Below, in pieces: positions 53,724-63,997 of a stretch of 64,000 bases of DNA. The stretch comes from an uncultured delta proteobacterium (GTDB lineage Bacteria; Desulfobacterota; Syntrophia; Syntrophales; Smithellaceae): positions 1 to 64,000 of the forward strand of contig CAIVQG010000047.1 of assembly GCA_903907985.1 (NCBI GenBank). Reading direction: 5' to 3'. The translations under genes and the position numbers were made by a program. The notes beneath the pieces are model-generated. The model made no database searches. It worked only from the letters and a program-made list of their open reading frames with translations, and was not told the DNA's origin. Numbering within the stretch: the first letter of the stretch is position 1; every line of letters begins with the position of its first letter.

Positions 53724-56513
53724 CTACAAATTAGTTAAACAGCGGTCGCAAACAGCCGGGTGCTCTTTATCGCTTCCTACTGATTCCGCATAAATCCAGC
53801 AGCGTTCGCATTTAATGCCCGGAGCCTTATCCACTCCGACAGTTAATCCTTTGATTTCTTCGCTCGAATATGGATTGACAATTTCCTGTTTATCTAGCAG
53901 CCGTAATTGCGAAACAATGAGCAGGGCTCGTAAGTCTTCCAGATGGCTTGCGAGAAAATCGCGTAATTTTTCCGGAGGCAGCAGACTGACACGGGCATCG
54001 AGGGAATGGCCGATCACCTTTTCTTTTCTGGCCTGTTCGATTGCTTTGGAAATTTCCGCTTTGGCATCGATCATTGTCTTCCAGCGCTCACCCAACTCAG
54101 CATTAAAATATTGATTATTTACCCGCGGGAATTGCGTCATATGGACGCTGAGCGCTTTTCCTTTCCATTGGGGCATTGCCGCCCATACTTCTTCGGCAGT
54201 GAAAGTAAGAACCGGAGCCAAAAGCTGAGTCATCGCCTTTAAAATTGTAAACATGGCTGTTTGTCCGGAACGGCGGGCCACGGAGGCTGCTTTGTTTGTA
54301 TAGAGCCTGTCTTTTAAGACATCCAGATACATCGCGCTTAAATCCACCGTACAATAGTTGTAAAGAGTATAAAAAACTACATGGAATTGATGCTTGTCGT
54401 ACGCTTCAGTAACGCGCTTGATTACTTCCTGCAAACGGTGCAGCGCCCATTTGTCCATTTCCGCCATTTGCCCGTATTCCACCATATCGGAATCGACGGA
54501 GAAATCGTAGAGGTTGCCAAGTATAAAACGGCTGGTGTTGCGAATCCGGCGATAAGCTTCCACCAGCCGCTTGAGGATTTCATCGGATATTCTAATATCA
54601 TCAGTATAATCTTCCGCCGCAACCCAGAGCCGCAGAATTTCCGCTCCATACTTGTCAATGACTTCCGCCGCTTCAATAGTATTGCCAACGGACTTGGACA
54701 TTTTTTTACCATCACCATCAACGACAAAGCCATGGGTAAGCACGCTCAAGTAAGGTGCGCACCCTCGTGTACCCACCGATTCGAGCAGCGAGGAATGGAA
54801 CCAGCCCCGATGCTGATCGGAACCTTCCAGATACATATCGGCCGGCGATCGCAAATCCTGGCGTTTTTCCAGAACGGCGGCATGACTGACACCGGAATCA
54901 AACCAGACATCCAGAATATTCACTTCTTTTATAAATTCAGAACTCTGGCAATGCGGACAAATCGTTCCCTTGGGCATCAAGTCCCGGGCTTCTTTTTCAA
55001 ACCAGATATCGGCGCCGCTGACTTCGACCAATGCCACCAGGTAGTCGAGCATTCCTTTGGTCAGCACTTCTTTCTTACAGTGGGCGCAGTAGAAAACGGT
55101 AATGGGAACACCCCACAGTCTCTGGCGTGAGATACACCAGTCCGGACGGTTCTCGACCATACCGTAAATGCGGTCATGCCCCCATGACGGAATCCACTGC
55201 ACCGAATCTATAGAACTCAATGCTTTTTTTCTTAAATCGTTCTTCTCCATGGAGATGAACCACTGCTCAGTCGAACGGAAAATTATCGGCTTCTTGCAGC
55301 GCCAGCAATGCGGATAGGAATGTTGCATGGGAACGTGTCCCAGCAGTGCGCCTACTTCCGCTAACTTTTTCATTACACTATCATTGGCATCGAAAACAAA
55401 CTGGCCGGCAAAGAACTCCACATCTTCCGTAAACAGACCTGCATCATCAACCGGGGCATAATTATCCAGGCCGTATATGAGACCAATTTCATAATCTTCC
55501 TGACCGTGGCCGGGAGCTATATGCACAGCGCCCGTACCGGCATCGAGAGTGACAAAGGGCGCCAGAATCAGCACGCTGTCTCTTTTAATCAGAGGATGAA
55601 CACATTTCTGCCCTTCGAGGACAGCGCCTTTAAATTCATCAAGAATTTCATAATTTTTACTTTTGTAGCCGAAAGCATCCAGGCAATAATCAAGCAGATC
55701 CTTGGCCAGAATCAGCACTTCATCATCTATTTTCACGGCAACATAGATAAAATCGTCTTTCAGGGCAATGGCTAGGTTGGCCGGAATTGTCCAGGGTGTT
55801 GTTGTCCAGATAACCATGTGAACTTTCGCACCGGAAAGTTTCGGCAAGACCCGGCTAATGTCTGACGTAAAGGCAAATTTCACATAGATGGATGGCGTGG
55901 AATGGTCGGCATATTCCACTTCCGCTTCCGCCAGGGCTGTTTTACAGGTAGCGCACCAGTAAACCGGCTTCTTGCCTTTGTAAACACTGCCGTTGAGATA
56001 AAGCTTGCCGAATTCCGCAATTGTCGCTGCTTCATAAGGATAAGCCATTGTTAAATAAGGATTGGACCATTCACCGAAAACACCGAGTCTTTTAAATTGT
56101 TCGCGCTGGATGTTGACGTACTTTTCGGCATAAACACGGCAAGCGCGCCGTTTGTCCGCCTGTGACATTTTGCTCTTTTTCTCGCCCAGTTCTTTATCGA
56201 CCTGATGTTCAATGGGCAAACCGTGACAATCCCAACCCGGCACATAAACTCCGTCAAAACCGGTCATGTTTTTGGTTTTAATTACCAGGTCTTTGAGTAT
56301 CTTGTTGAGCGCGGTTCCTAAATGGATATTGCCGTTGGCATAAGGAGGACCATCATGCAGAATGTACGGTTTTTGCCCCTTGGCTGCTTCGCGAATTTTA
56401 GCGTAAATATTCACATCTTCCCATTTTTTAAGCATTTCGGGCTCTCTGGCGGCCAGATTCGCCTTCATCGGAAAATCAGTCTTGGGAAGATTCAAACTTG
56501 TTTTGTAGTCCAT
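53724..56513 (-). CDS. ileS: Isoleucyl-tRNA synthetase
   Basis: 929 residues. Class I motifs: [11 protein letters not shown] (HIGH) and KMSKSVGN (KMSKS); editing CP1 domain; anticodon-binding helices; C-terminal zinc site [18 protein letters not shown]. Typical bacterial IleS length. Charges tRNA-Ile. Upstream of lspA. Confidence 0.96.
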   Translation of the reverse strand: MDYKTSLNLPKTDFPMKANLAAREPEMLKKWEDVNIYAKIREAAKGQKPYILHDGPPYANGNIHLGTALNKILKDLVIKTKNMTGFDGVYVPGWDCHGLPIEHQVDKELGEKKSKMSQADKRRACRVYAEKYVNIQREQFKRLGVFGEWSNPYLTMAYPYEAATIAEFGKLYLNGSVYKGKKPVYWCATCKTALAEAEVEYADHSTPSIYVKFAFTSDISRVLPKLSGAKVHMVIWTTTPWTIPANLAIALKDDFIYVAVKIDDEVLILAKDLLDYCLDAFGYKSKNYEILDEFKGAVLEGQKCVHPLIKRDSVLILAPFVTLDAGTGAVHIAPGHGQEDYEIGLIYGLDNYAPVDDAGLFTEDVEFFAGQFVFDANDSVMKKLAEVGALLGHVPMQHSYPHCWRCKKPIIFRSTEQWFISMEKNDLRKKALSSIDSVQWIPSWGHDRIYGMVENRPDWCISRQRLWGVPITVFYCAHCKKEVLTKGMLDYLVALVEVSGADIWFEKEARDLMPKGTICPHCQSSEFIKEVNILDVWFDSGVSHAAVLEKRQDLRSPADMYLEGSDQHRGWFHSSLLESVGTRGCAPYLSVLTHGFVVDGDGKKMSKSVGNTIEAAEVIDKYGAEILRLWVAAEDYTDDIRISDEILKRLVEAYRRIRNTSRFILGNLYDFSVDSDMVEYGQMAEMDKWALHRLQEVIKRVTEAYDKHQFHVVFYTLYNYCTVDLSAMYLDVLKDRLYTNKAASVARRSGQTAMFTILKAMTQLLAPVLTFTAEEVWAAMPQWKGKALSVHMTQFPRVNNQYFNAELGERWKTMIDAKAEISKAIEQARKEKVIGHSLDARVSLLPPEKLRDFLASHLEDLRALLIVSQLRLLDKQEIVNPYSSEEIKGLTVGVDKAPGIKCERCWIYAESVGSDKEHPAVCDRCLTNL

Positions 56514-56910
56514 CTTAATTTGCTCCTGTAATCTATTTAATTATTAGCAAAATTGCGTATTTGTTCATTCTCTTTGTTCGTCGCAGTGCACTATCACAGA
56601 ACTCAGTGAGTTTCAAGCACAACCATACAAGCACCTCTACCGGATATTAGGAATTGTTTTTCTTCTGAGGTGTGCTATGATTTCACACAACTCGAATAAA
56701 AGTGGCCTATTTTTATATGAGTGTTTTACATGTTTGTTAATTAACTTATTTTCCGGTGATTCTTATGTCTTTAATGGGAAAAAGGCTACGAAGAGACCAT
56801 GTCTAATTACACCAAATTAAGGAAATACACCATAATTGTGTTGCAGTATATAATCTCGGGAATATATATCGAATGAAATGTTATTATGATAGTGGAAAGA
56901 ATGGAATGAC
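56514..56910. other. Intergenic stretch, 397 bases, AT-rich
   Basis: Divergent region between ileS and the DUF493 gene. It must hold both promoters. No T-box element is evident upstream of ileS. No gene seen. Confidence 0.5.
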
Positions 56911-57174
56911 GTGACGGATGACGAAAAGCAAAGGGTTCAGTTGCAATACCCCTGCCTGTGGGTATACAAGATCATCGGCCCCGATGCAGACGAGATGCAG
57001 CGGGCGATAGCAGAAATCATCCGGGACCGTCCCTATAAGGTATCCCCTTCCCGCAGCAGCAAAACGGACAAATATCACTGTCTTAATGTGGAGTTATCCG
57101 TAGAAAGCGAATCGCAGCGCACGGCTCTTTATGAAGCCCTGAAAGCCCATCGGGCCGTGAAACTGGTTTTATAG
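56911..57174 (+). CDS. DUF493 (YbeD-like) protein
   Basis: 87 residues from GTG 56911. Ferredoxin-like ACT-type fold of the YbeD/DUF493 family: YPCLWVYKIIGPDADEMQRA, KVSPSRSSKTDKYHCLNVEL, YEALKAHRAVKLVL. In enterobacteria YbeD sits near lipoate genes and may be an allosteric regulator; here it stands alone. Confidence 0.88.
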   Translation: MTDDEKQRVQLQYPCLWVYKIIGPDADEMQRAIAEIIRDRPYKVSPSRSSKTDKYHCLNVELSVESESQRTALYEALKAHRAVKLVL

Positions 57175-57438
57175 ATTGTCGATTTAAAGCCCCCGGACAT
57201 TTTCCTGCCTCCAGTGCGGCAGTTTAATATTCCATTGAATTTCTTCAACGGCATTTAACATTCTTTTCAATAAAAAAGTCTTTAATTGAACCGTATTGAA
57301 AAAAAGACCTATATAAATATAATTAATTACCGAATCATTTTATGTGCTTATAAATATTTTCGATTACCGGTCAGATTTGGCACATTTTTTTCATGATCAG
57401 AAAATAAAGATTAAAAAGATGAACGGAGGACTGGATTT

Positions 57439-57714
57439 ATGAAAAAGATGATTCAAACAATGTTTTTGGTGGCCTTTGTAATCCTAACTACCGCATCATT
57501 CAGTTTAGCCCAATATAATGCAACAAATAGCAACACCTTCCCCTATTTTCATCTGGGATGCCTGATTGTCGGTGGTTTGATAATCGTTTCTCTCAAACAA
57601 AAATACACCAAACTATACTTAAGTGAAGCCATCGGGTCATTCGCGCTGTATGCGTTTCTTGTCGCTCTTTTCACAGCACCTGTAGTTGATGCTTTGAAAA
57701 CATTAATTAGTTAA
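57439..57714 (+). CDS. Small membrane protein with signal-like N-terminus
   Basis: 91 residues, CGGAGGA before the ATG. Hydrophobic stretches at about 5-24 (signal peptide, SFSLA), 37-51 and 63-83. No recognised family. A terminator follows. The shape resembles a small inner-membrane protein; function unknown. Confidence 0.65.
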   Translation: MKKMIQTMFLVAFVILTTASFSLAQYNATNSNTFPYFHLGCLIVGGLIIVSLKQKYTKLYLSEAIGSFALYAFLVALFTAPVVDALKTLIS

Positions 57715-57738
57715 CCCCCCTTTTATAGTTGAAGTTTT

Positions 57739-57778
57739 AAAAAGCCCCGCCCGGTGGTTTGCCGGACGGGGTTTTTTA
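57739..57778 (+). terminator. Rho-independent terminator
   Basis: CCCCGCCCGG (57745-57754) pairs with CCGGACGGGG (57762-57771), with one mismatch, then TTTTTT. It ends the small membrane-protein gene. Confidence 0.92.
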
Positions 57779-57879
57779 GTGAGGCTCAAATTTTAAAAGC
57801 ATAGCGCATTGGAATTTTCTAGTCGAACTATCCCGCATAAGCGCTGATAGTGAGCCTCCAATTGCAAAGCGCAGCTTTT

Positions 57880-58536
57880 TATTTATTCTTCATCGGCCAG
57901 TTTCTTGGCCGCTTCTTTAATTATATCCAGAACTGCCGGATCATCGCATTGGCACGGTTAATTTCCACCTCATGTTCGACAATACCCGGTTCCAGACCAA
58001 CTACGGTCTCCAGTGTCTCCATCATTATCATTTCCCGCAAATGTTTCCTCAGGATTTTCTCACCAAAGCTTATCGGCATATAATTGACTGTAAAGCTGAG
58101 CGGCCCATTATTCAGATAACGCAGACGTCGGAACTTATAAACCCTTGTGCCTTTATCCAGCCCCAGAAATTCAGCTAAAACGGCGGGAGCCTTTTCCAGT
58201 TCCTTGCCAATAACTTTGACCGTTATATTTTCACTAATCAGAAATATATGCCTATTAATGCCCGATTGTTTTTCTTTGCGTAATTGATTAGGAGGCATTC
58301 GTCCAGAAATTACCCTTGCCCTGTTTCTTGATTATCATCCCCTTTCTGGAGAGATGGTCGAGCGCGTGCCGCACAGTGGCACGGCTGACGCCGAATAGAT
58401 ATTTCAATCTTTCTTCGGACAGCAACCTGCCATCGATCGGCGTTTCACTGTGTTTCATCATATTCAAAAGATAATCTGCAATCTGATAATGCAGCACCAT
58501 TCGTTTATTTTTCAGAATTACTTTTTCTGTCTCCAA
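57880..58536 (-). pseudogene. GntR/HutC-type regulator, split by frameshift
   Basis: Frame 1 (58536-58288, 82 residues) is a GntR winged helix (QIADYLLNMM.., ERLKYLFGVSRATVRHALDH) that stops after GKGNFWTNAS. Frame 2 (58298-57921) is a UTRA ligand domain (KGTRVYKFRRLRYLNNGPLS, FTVNYMPISFGEKILRK) that is cut short. A third frame then gives DDPAVLDIIKEAAKKLADEE to the TAA near 57880. The intact family is about 240 residues in one frame. The HTH stop and UTRA ATG lie within 8 bases, so coupled translation of two pieces is possible, but two breaks favour decay. Confidence 0.75.
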
Positions 58537-58662
58537 ATCAGCCGCTCCTCATTCCCAACTCATATAGTTGTACGTACTATTATACAAGTTCAAATGATTC
58601 GTTAATGAGAATATTAAAATGGTGAGGGGTATTATGCCAGCATCTGCGAACTTATTATGAAG

Positions 58663-59187
58663 TCATTTGTTGCCGGAGACGAGCTCGGTCAGGCGCAAGG
58701 ATACTTTTTGACCCAGTTTTTGCAACAGCCCGGTGTCCATATCCGGCAGATAGCGATCACTCAAGACATCACCGTTATTCCAGCTGCCGGCAATTTCATC
58801 ACGAACTTTAAATGGTATGATGGCCAGAGACTTGACAAAAAACTTATTGGCGGGAGGCAGCAGCTTATAATAGGGCTGCAATTCTTTATTGGCTAAAACC
58901 GGCTGCACTCCGGCAGGGAGAATGTGTTCAAATAAAGCCGGTGGAATCACACAGAGCCTTTCTTTCAGCACACCAGAAGATTCTACGGCCGCAATAACGG
59001 GTGCGGCATTTTCATTATCTACGAGCGTGAGCCAGACAAACGGCACGGCAAATTCTTTCTCAATAGCGGCAAATAGCGTTTCGAAAAGCCCCGCTATGCT
59101 TTTAGCATGGGAAAGATGCACCCCAATATTACTGAATTTCATCGATATTTCCAGGTTAATGCGTCGAATTTCATTTGTTTTATCCAT
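58663..59187 (-). CDS. GAF/DUF484-like domain protein
   Basis: 174 residues, no signal peptide. The pattern (AKSIAGLFETLFAAIEKEFA; VPFVWLTLVDNENAAPV; IPFKVRDEIAGSWNNGDV; SDRYLPDMDTGLLQKLGQKV) matches GAF/DUF484 domains, where GSL-NxGDxxRF-type text ends the ligand pocket. In proteobacteria DUF484 genes often neighbour xerC; here it precedes xthA in the transcription direction reversed. Ligand unknown. 17 bases after xthA. Confidence 0.78.
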   Translation of the reverse strand: MDKTNEIRRINLEISMKFSNIGVHLSHAKSIAGLFETLFAAIEKEFAVPFVWLTLVDNENAAPVIAAVESSGVLKERLCVIPPALFEHILPAGVQPVLANKELQPYYKLLPPANKFFVKSLAIIPFKVRDEIAGSWNNGDVLSDRYLPDMDTGLLQKLGQKVSLRLTELVSGNK

Positions 59188-59204
59188 AGTTGGTAATCCC
59201 CCCG

Positions 59205-59972
59205 TTAAAAATCAGCAAACAAAATTACATGATCGGATGGTTTTTCCGTAAGCCTCGATGATAAATCAATTAGGCAATTCCGGGAACTGCCCGCCAGAGA
59301 TTCCGTAGCCAGAATATGATCGACTCGCCAGCCCAGTTTCCGGTTGACTGCATCGGGCACCCGGTAATCAAAAAATGTATACTGACCGCTCTCCGCAGGA
59401 TGATGCTTGCGGAACACATCGACGAAGCCCCACGATTTAACATCCTCATAAGCCCGCCATACTTCCGGATTGAAGCAGACATGCCCGAAAATTCTTTTGG
59501 GATCATGCACATCAAATTGTTCAGGCGCCACATTTAAATCGCCGCACCAGACAAGCGGATTTTGCGGCTGAAAATGTTTTTTCAGATATTTTCTCAAACG
59601 TCCGAACCAGGCCAGCTTATATGCATAGAGCGGGCTGTCTTTATCCTGCCCTTGCGGCACATAGGTATTAATTATGGTGAGATCATCGAAGGAAGCGGCA
59701 ATTATTCGTTCCGCATCGCTTGGTTCATCGTCCAGACCGAAAATGACTTTTTGCGGCTTTTGCTTTGAGACTATGGCTACGCCGCTATACTGCTTATGAC
59801 CTTTAAAAGTAACCGAGTAACCAAGATCGGCAAATTCCGCTTGCGGAAATTTATCATCAGCAACTTTTGTTTCCTGGAGGCAAAGATAATCGGGCCTATT
59901 TTTTTGCAGCCAGGGCAAAACAATATGCAGTCGGGAACGGATAGAGTTTACATTATAAGTGGCAATCTTCAA
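59205..59972 (-). CDS. xthA: Exodeoxyribonuclease III / AP endonuclease
   Basis: 255 residues. Catalytic text: [19 protein letters not shown] (Glu metal ligand), [15 protein letters not shown] (Asp/Asn), RVDHILAT and SDHVIL (His). Incises at abasic sites in base-excision repair. Length typical of bacterial XthA. Divergent from the LhgO-like gene. Confidence 0.95.
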   Translation of the reverse strand: MKIATYNVNSIRSRLHIVLPWLQKNRPDYLCLQETKVADDKFPQAEFADLGYSVTFKGHKQYSGVAIVSKQKPQKVIFGLDDEPSDAERIIAASFDDLTIINTYVPQGQDKDSPLYAYKLAWFGRLRKYLKKHFQPQNPLVWCGDLNVAPEQFDVHDPKRIFGHVCFNPEVWRAYEDVKSWGFVDVFRKHHPAESGQYTFFDYRVPDAVNRKLGWRVDHILATESLAGSSRNCLIDLSSRLTEKPSDHVILFADF

Positions 59973-60072
59973 GTTGTTTACGACCTTTGTAAAATGTGCA
60001 CCTGAATACCACGGTCTTTGCTCCTACTCAAGATTTTTTGCGTCGTTTTACAAAATCGTGTATAAATAAATA

Positions 60073-61182
60073 ATGGAAAGTGCAGACGTCACGATAATCG
60101 GCGCCGGAGTAATCGGGTTGGCCATTGCGGCCGAGATTGCCGGTCCCGGTATGAATATTTTTATTCTGGAAAAAAATCCCACTCACGGCAGCGGGATCAG
60201 TTCCCGGAACAGCGAAGTAATCCACGGCGGCATGTATTATCCGGAAGGCTCGCTCAAAGCCGCTCTCTGCGTGTCCGGACGCCACAGACTCTATGAAATT
60301 GCCGCCAAAAACAATATTCCGCACCGGAAAATAGGTAAGCTGATTGTCGCCACAAAGCCGGAAGAAACTGAAGAAGTAGAACGCCTGCGTGAAAATGCTC
60401 AAAAGAATGGTGTTGATTCCACAGAGCTCTTAAGCACCCGAAACATTGCACAGATGGAACCTAATATCAGCGCCCGCACAGCACTTTATTCACCAGAAAC
60501 CGGCATCATCAGCGCTCATGATTTAATGAATTACTTTCTAATGAAGGCACACCGCAATAAAGCCGAACTTATTTACTGTACAAAAGTTATGCGTATCGAA
60601 AAAGAAGCACGCAGCTACAGGATTTTTACCCGGAATACCAATGGCGATACCTTCGACTTTTCCACATCCTGCGTGATTAATGCCGCCGGATTGGAATCCG
60701 ACACCATCGCCAACATGGTTGGCGGCAACTATCAATTGCATTACTGCAAGGGCGATTACTGCAGCATTTCCGGCGTGAAACAGTCAATGGTAAAGCGGTT
60801 AATTTATCCGGTCCCGGTAAAAAATCATGTGGGACTGGGCGTTCATTTAACAATTGATTTAAGCGGCAGACTGAAGCTGGGACCGGATACTACTTATATT
60901 CCCCGCAGTGAAGACTATAACGTCACCGCCCAGAAAGCCCCCCTCTTTTATGAAAGCGCCCAAAAGTTTCTGCCCTTCCTGCAAAAAGAAAATGTCAGCC
61001 CGGATATGGCGGGTATTCGCCCTAAATTACAGGGCCCCCATGATAGTTTTCAAGACTTTGTCATCCGGGAAGATTTACCAGGCTTTATCAATCTGGTCGG
61101 CATTGAATCACCCGGACTCACTGCCTCGCCGGCAATTGCCCAACTCGTAAATAAAATGCTGACCGGCAAACAATCACACTAA
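60073..61182 (+). CDS. lhgO: FAD-dependent oxidoreductase, L-2-hydroxyglutarate dehydrogenase-like
   Basis: 369 residues. N-terminal FAD site IIGAGVIGLAIA, then SSRNSEVIHGGMYYPEGSLK, a block typical of LhgO/L2HGDH. C-terminal GIRPKLQGPHDSFQDFVI and a closing FAD contact GLTASPAIA. Oxidises L-2-hydroxyglutarate to 2-oxoglutarate in the family; related proteins act on other 2-hydroxy acids. Followed by a peroxiredoxin gene (57 bases), which may remove peroxide made by the flavin. Confidence 0.88.
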   Translation: MESADVTIIGAGVIGLAIAAEIAGPGMNIFILEKNPTHGSGISSRNSEVIHGGMYYPEGSLKAALCVSGRHRLYEIAAKNNIPHRKIGKLIVATKPEETEEVERLRENAQKNGVDSTELLSTRNIAQMEPNISARTALYSPETGIISAHDLMNYFLMKAHRNKAELIYCTKVMRIEKEARSYRIFTRNTNGDTFDFSTSCVINAAGLESDTIANMVGGNYQLHYCKGDYCSISGVKQSMVKRLIYPVPVKNHVGLGVHLTIDLSGRLKLGPDTTYIPRSEDYNVTAQKAPLFYESAQKFLPFLQKENVSPDMAGIRPKLQGPHDSFQDFVIREDLPGFINLVGIESPGLTASPAIAQLVNKMLTGKQSH

Positions 61183-61239
61183 CGAGGGGAAGGAAAATCC
61201 TTCCGGAAATATGAACAAACCAGCAAAAGGAGAAATGTC

Positions 61240-61707
61240 ATGGCAGCAAAAAAAGTTCTGGATGTCGGCACAAAAGTTCGGGATTTCAGCCTGAAAGATC
61301 AGAATCAAAACGTTTTTCAACTGGCCGGTTGCAAAGGGAAAAAAGTCCTCTTATCGTTTCATCCTCTCGCCTGGACACCGGTCTGCGCCAAACAGATGCT
61401 TTCTCTGGAAAAAAGCAATAAAGTCTTCAAAAAGCTGAACACAGTTGCCGTCGGCATCAGTGTGGACAGTGTCCCCAGCAAAAGCGCCTGGGCTAAGTCC
61501 CTCAAGATTTCTAAGACCGGACTGCTTGCCGATTTCTGGCCGCATGGCGGCGTTGCCAAAGCTCTGGGCATATTTCGAGAAGAAGGTTTTTCTCAGCGGG
61601 CAAATCTAATAGTCGATGAAAACGGCCGCATTGCTTTTACGAAAATATATCCCATAGGTCAACTACCTGATATTGACGAGTTAATAGAGCAGCTGAAACT
61701 AATATAA
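61240..61707 (+). CDS. Peroxiredoxin (AhpC/TSA, BCP-like)
   Basis: 155 residues. Peroxidatic Cys in WTPVCAKQM (TxxC motif) with VKDFSLKDQNQN-type start and LSFHPLAW; conserved Arg in REEGFSQRANLIV. No obvious resolving Cys nearby, so possibly 1-Cys type. Reduces peroxides with thiol donors. RBS AAAAGGAG before the ATG. Confidence 0.9.
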   Translation: MAAKKVLDVGTKVRDFSLKDQNQNVFQLAGCKGKKVLLSFHPLAWTPVCAKQMLSLEKSNKVFKKLNTVAVGISVDSVPSKSAWAKSLKISKTGLLADFWPHGGVAKALGIFREEGFSQRANLIVDENGRIAFTKIYPIGQLPDIDELIEQLKLI

Positions 61708-61719
61708 AAGAACAGCATT

Positions 61720-63048
61720 ATGCAGATAAATGAATGCGACATACTAATTACCGGCGGAACTCTTCTGACCATGTCAGAAAAAATGGAAATTATCGAAAAA
61801 CCGCTTATCGGTATTAAAGATGGAATCATTGTTACTGTCCAGGCAAACGGCAATCGAGAGATTGTCTCCGGTGGCGCCAAAGAAAACATTGATGCTTCCG
61901 GCTGCATTATCATGCCCGGATTAGTCAACACGCATACACATCTGCCGATGGTCTGTTTTCGCGGCATGGCTGATGACCTTCCTTTGATGGAATGGCTCAA
62001 TGGGCACATTTTTCCGGCCGAAGCACGTTTCGTCAATAAACAAATGGTTTACGACGGAACTCTGCTGGCAATGGCGGAAATGATTCTTTCCGGCACCACT
62101 ACATTTTGCGACGGCTATTTCTTTGAGGACAAAATCGGGGAAACTGCATTACAGACGGGAATGCGCGCGGTGATCGCTCAGGGATTTATTGATTTTCCCA
62201 CGCCGGGCAATCCGAATTCGTCCAAAAAGCTGGCTACCGCCGAACGATTTGTAGCCAACTGGAGAGATGTTTCACCGCTTATCACACCTGCTTTTTTCTG
62301 TCATTCCCCTTATACCTGCTCTCCCGAAACTCTCACCACCATCAAGGAAGCAGCCCGGAAAGAAGGCATCCCCTGGTTAATCCATTTACTGGAAAACAAA
62401 GATGAGACGGAAACAATAATGAGGCGCTACGGCAGGAAACCGGCGCAGCACCTACATTCTCTGGGTGTTCTGGATGATCAGACCATCGCCGTGCACTGCA
62501 ACTGGGCAGATCCGGAAGACATGGCCATTTTCGCCGAGCTGGGCGTGAAAGTTTCACACAATCCGGAAAGCAGCATGAAACTCGCCGCCGGTGTTGCACC
62601 AATCCCCGAAATGTTGCGACGGGGAATAACTTGCGGTCTCGGCACGGACGGTGCTGCCAGCAACAATGACCTCGATATGTTCCGGGAAATGAGCATGGCC
62701 GCAAAAGTCCACAAGGTAACCACTTTAAATCCGACCGTAATGAGCGCCCCAACAGTGCTGAAAATGGCTACCAGCGGCGGCGCCGCAGTCCTGGGGCTGG
62801 CGGACCGGATCGGATCAATTGAAGTCGGTAAAGACGCCGACATCATTTTGCTGGATATGAATAAGCCTCACCTTACCCCGCTTTACAATTGTTATTCCCA
62901 GCTTGTTTATGCCGCCTGCGGCGCCGACACTAAAACCAGCATCATCGGCGGCAGGATCGTGATGCGGGACAGGCAGTTGCTCACTATAGATGTGGATCGC
63001 GCCATGAAAAATGTCCGCGCCATTGCAGATGATATTATGAGAGGATAA
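61720..63048 (+). CDS. Amidohydrolase, MTA/SAH deaminase (MtaD)-like
   Basis: 442 residues. Metal-binding motifs GLVNTHTHLPM (HxH), WLIHLLE (His), TIAVHCNWAD (His) and GLGTDGAASNNDLDMF (Asp). Fits the family of 5-methylthioadenosine/S-adenosylhomocysteine deaminases and related chlorohydrolases such as SsnA; substrate not settled by motif. 12 bases after the peroxiredoxin gene, so probably one operon with it and the LhgO-like gene. Confidence 0.88.
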   Translation: MQINECDILITGGTLLTMSEKMEIIEKPLIGIKDGIIVTVQANGNREIVSGGAKENIDASGCIIMPGLVNTHTHLPMVCFRGMADDLPLMEWLNGHIFPAEARFVNKQMVYDGTLLAMAEMILSGTTTFCDGYFFEDKIGETALQTGMRAVIAQGFIDFPTPGNPNSSKKLATAERFVANWRDVSPLITPAFFCHSPYTCSPETLTTIKEAARKEGIPWLIHLLENKDETETIMRRYGRKPAQHLHSLGVLDDQTIAVHCNWADPEDMAIFAELGVKVSHNPESSMKLAAGVAPIPEMLRRGITCGLGTDGAASNNDLDMFREMSMAAKVHKVTTLNPTVMSAPTVLKMATSGGAAVLGLADRIGSIEVGKDADIILLDMNKPHLTPLYNCYSQLVYAACGADTKTSIIGGRIVMRDRQLLTIDVDRAMKNVRAIADDIMRG

Positions 63049-63056
63049 GTGAAAAA

Positions 63057-63700
63057 AACCATGACCGAGCCAATCACCTATTGCCCCAGACGGCTCTTTG
63101 TTCCGTCTATCCGGTAGCAATATCGGTAAAGTTCAAGGTATTGGCATACATCCCCATGACAGAATCGCCGCAATGCGCCACGGTGTCGGCTTCCAGGAAG
63201 CCCGGCCGGGACTCATCCCACTTATTGGTGTTGATGGGGATTTGTTTCCGTAGCAACGTCCCCGGTTTGGTTGATGATTTTCCCCGTTTTTGATATTGAA
63301 CGCGAATCGGTTTTAGAATCCGGTCGATGGTTGTTGGAGAGATCGCCAGCAGGGCATTGATAGAGTCTTGGACCAATTGGCCGAAATTGTTGCCGTATTT
63401 AGGCAGCCAGATGGGCAAAATAGCCTTAAGTCGCTTGGAACAGGGCAGATTATCCGTCAGCCAGATCTGTTTCAGTGGCCGGATAATGACTTCTCTATTG
63501 TAAACCGAAGGCTTTCCCCTTTTCCTCTTTCTCGGCCATGTAAAACGTTTATACCCTCTTCAACGCCGAATCGCATGCTTACGGTGATAACCGCAAACAG
63601 CACAACATTCGTTGATAATCACGGCTTTTTCTTTACGGGTTGCTTCTTTATATCGCTTATAAAGAACCTCTAAATACTCTTCTTTGGCTTGGGGACTCAT
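63057..63700 (-). pseudogene. Decayed DDE transposase / integrase-core fragment (ISNCY-like)
   Basis: From ATG 63700: MSPQAKEEYLEVLYKRYKEA, then CGYHRKHAIRR, an in-frame TGA, and on in the same frame RGYKRFTWPRKRKRGKPSVY. Further on: ISPTTIDRILKP, TKPGTLLRKQIPI and the DDE-type GFLEADTVAHCGDSV..TLNFTDIATG. There a TAG replaces the Trp of DIATGW, after which TEQRAVWG continues until the frame runs into the amidohydrolase end. Two nonsense codons and loss of the C-terminal half show a dead insertion sequence. Terminal inverted repeats were not found. Confidence 0.82.
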
Positions 63701-63819
63701 ATATCAACCTCCGTTTCCGAATCTTCTTTCGGTAACATCGACTTATGAGTCAACGAATCCTTTTTACCAGACCGTTCGGTAACATTTTATTTGAGGCAAT
63801 TCACAGTGAAGAAAAATTA

Positions 63820-63848
63820 TTGACATAAAAAAACAATCGCATTATAGT
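63820..63848 (+). promoter_or_regulatory. tRNA-Gln promoter
   Basis: TTGACA (63820-63825), 17-base spacer, TATAGT (63843-63848): strong sigma-70 promoter about 55 bases upstream of the tRNA. Confidence 0.85.
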
Positions 63849-63902
63849 CACCCCCGCCTGTAAACAGAGAATCGGACGGGCGGAATATGCAATATTTCTT
63901 GC

Positions 63903-63976
63903 TGGGGAATCGTTCAATGGTAGGACAACGGACTCTGACTCCGTGAATTAAGGTTCGAGCCCTTATTCCCCAGCCA
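63903..63976 (+). tRNA. tRNA-Gln (anticodon CTG)
   Basis: 74 bases with encoded CCA. Acceptor TGGGGAA pairs with TTCCCCA, discriminator G. Anticodon loop CTCTGAC gives CTG. T-arm GGTTCGAGCC. U1-A72 start is typical of tRNA-Gln. Confidence 0.95.
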
Positions 63977-63983
63977 ATTTAAT

Positions 63984-63997
63984 CCCGCTGTTGCGGG
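63984..63997 (+). terminator. Hairpin after tRNA-Gln, possible terminator
   Basis: CCCGC-TGTT-GCGGG stem-loop 7 bases after the tRNA. The T-run, if any, lies outside the window. Confidence 0.4.

Noticed and set aside
56514-56910. T-box leader before ileS
   Set aside because: No T-box sequence (GGGTGG-type) or specifier hairpin seen on the minus strand.
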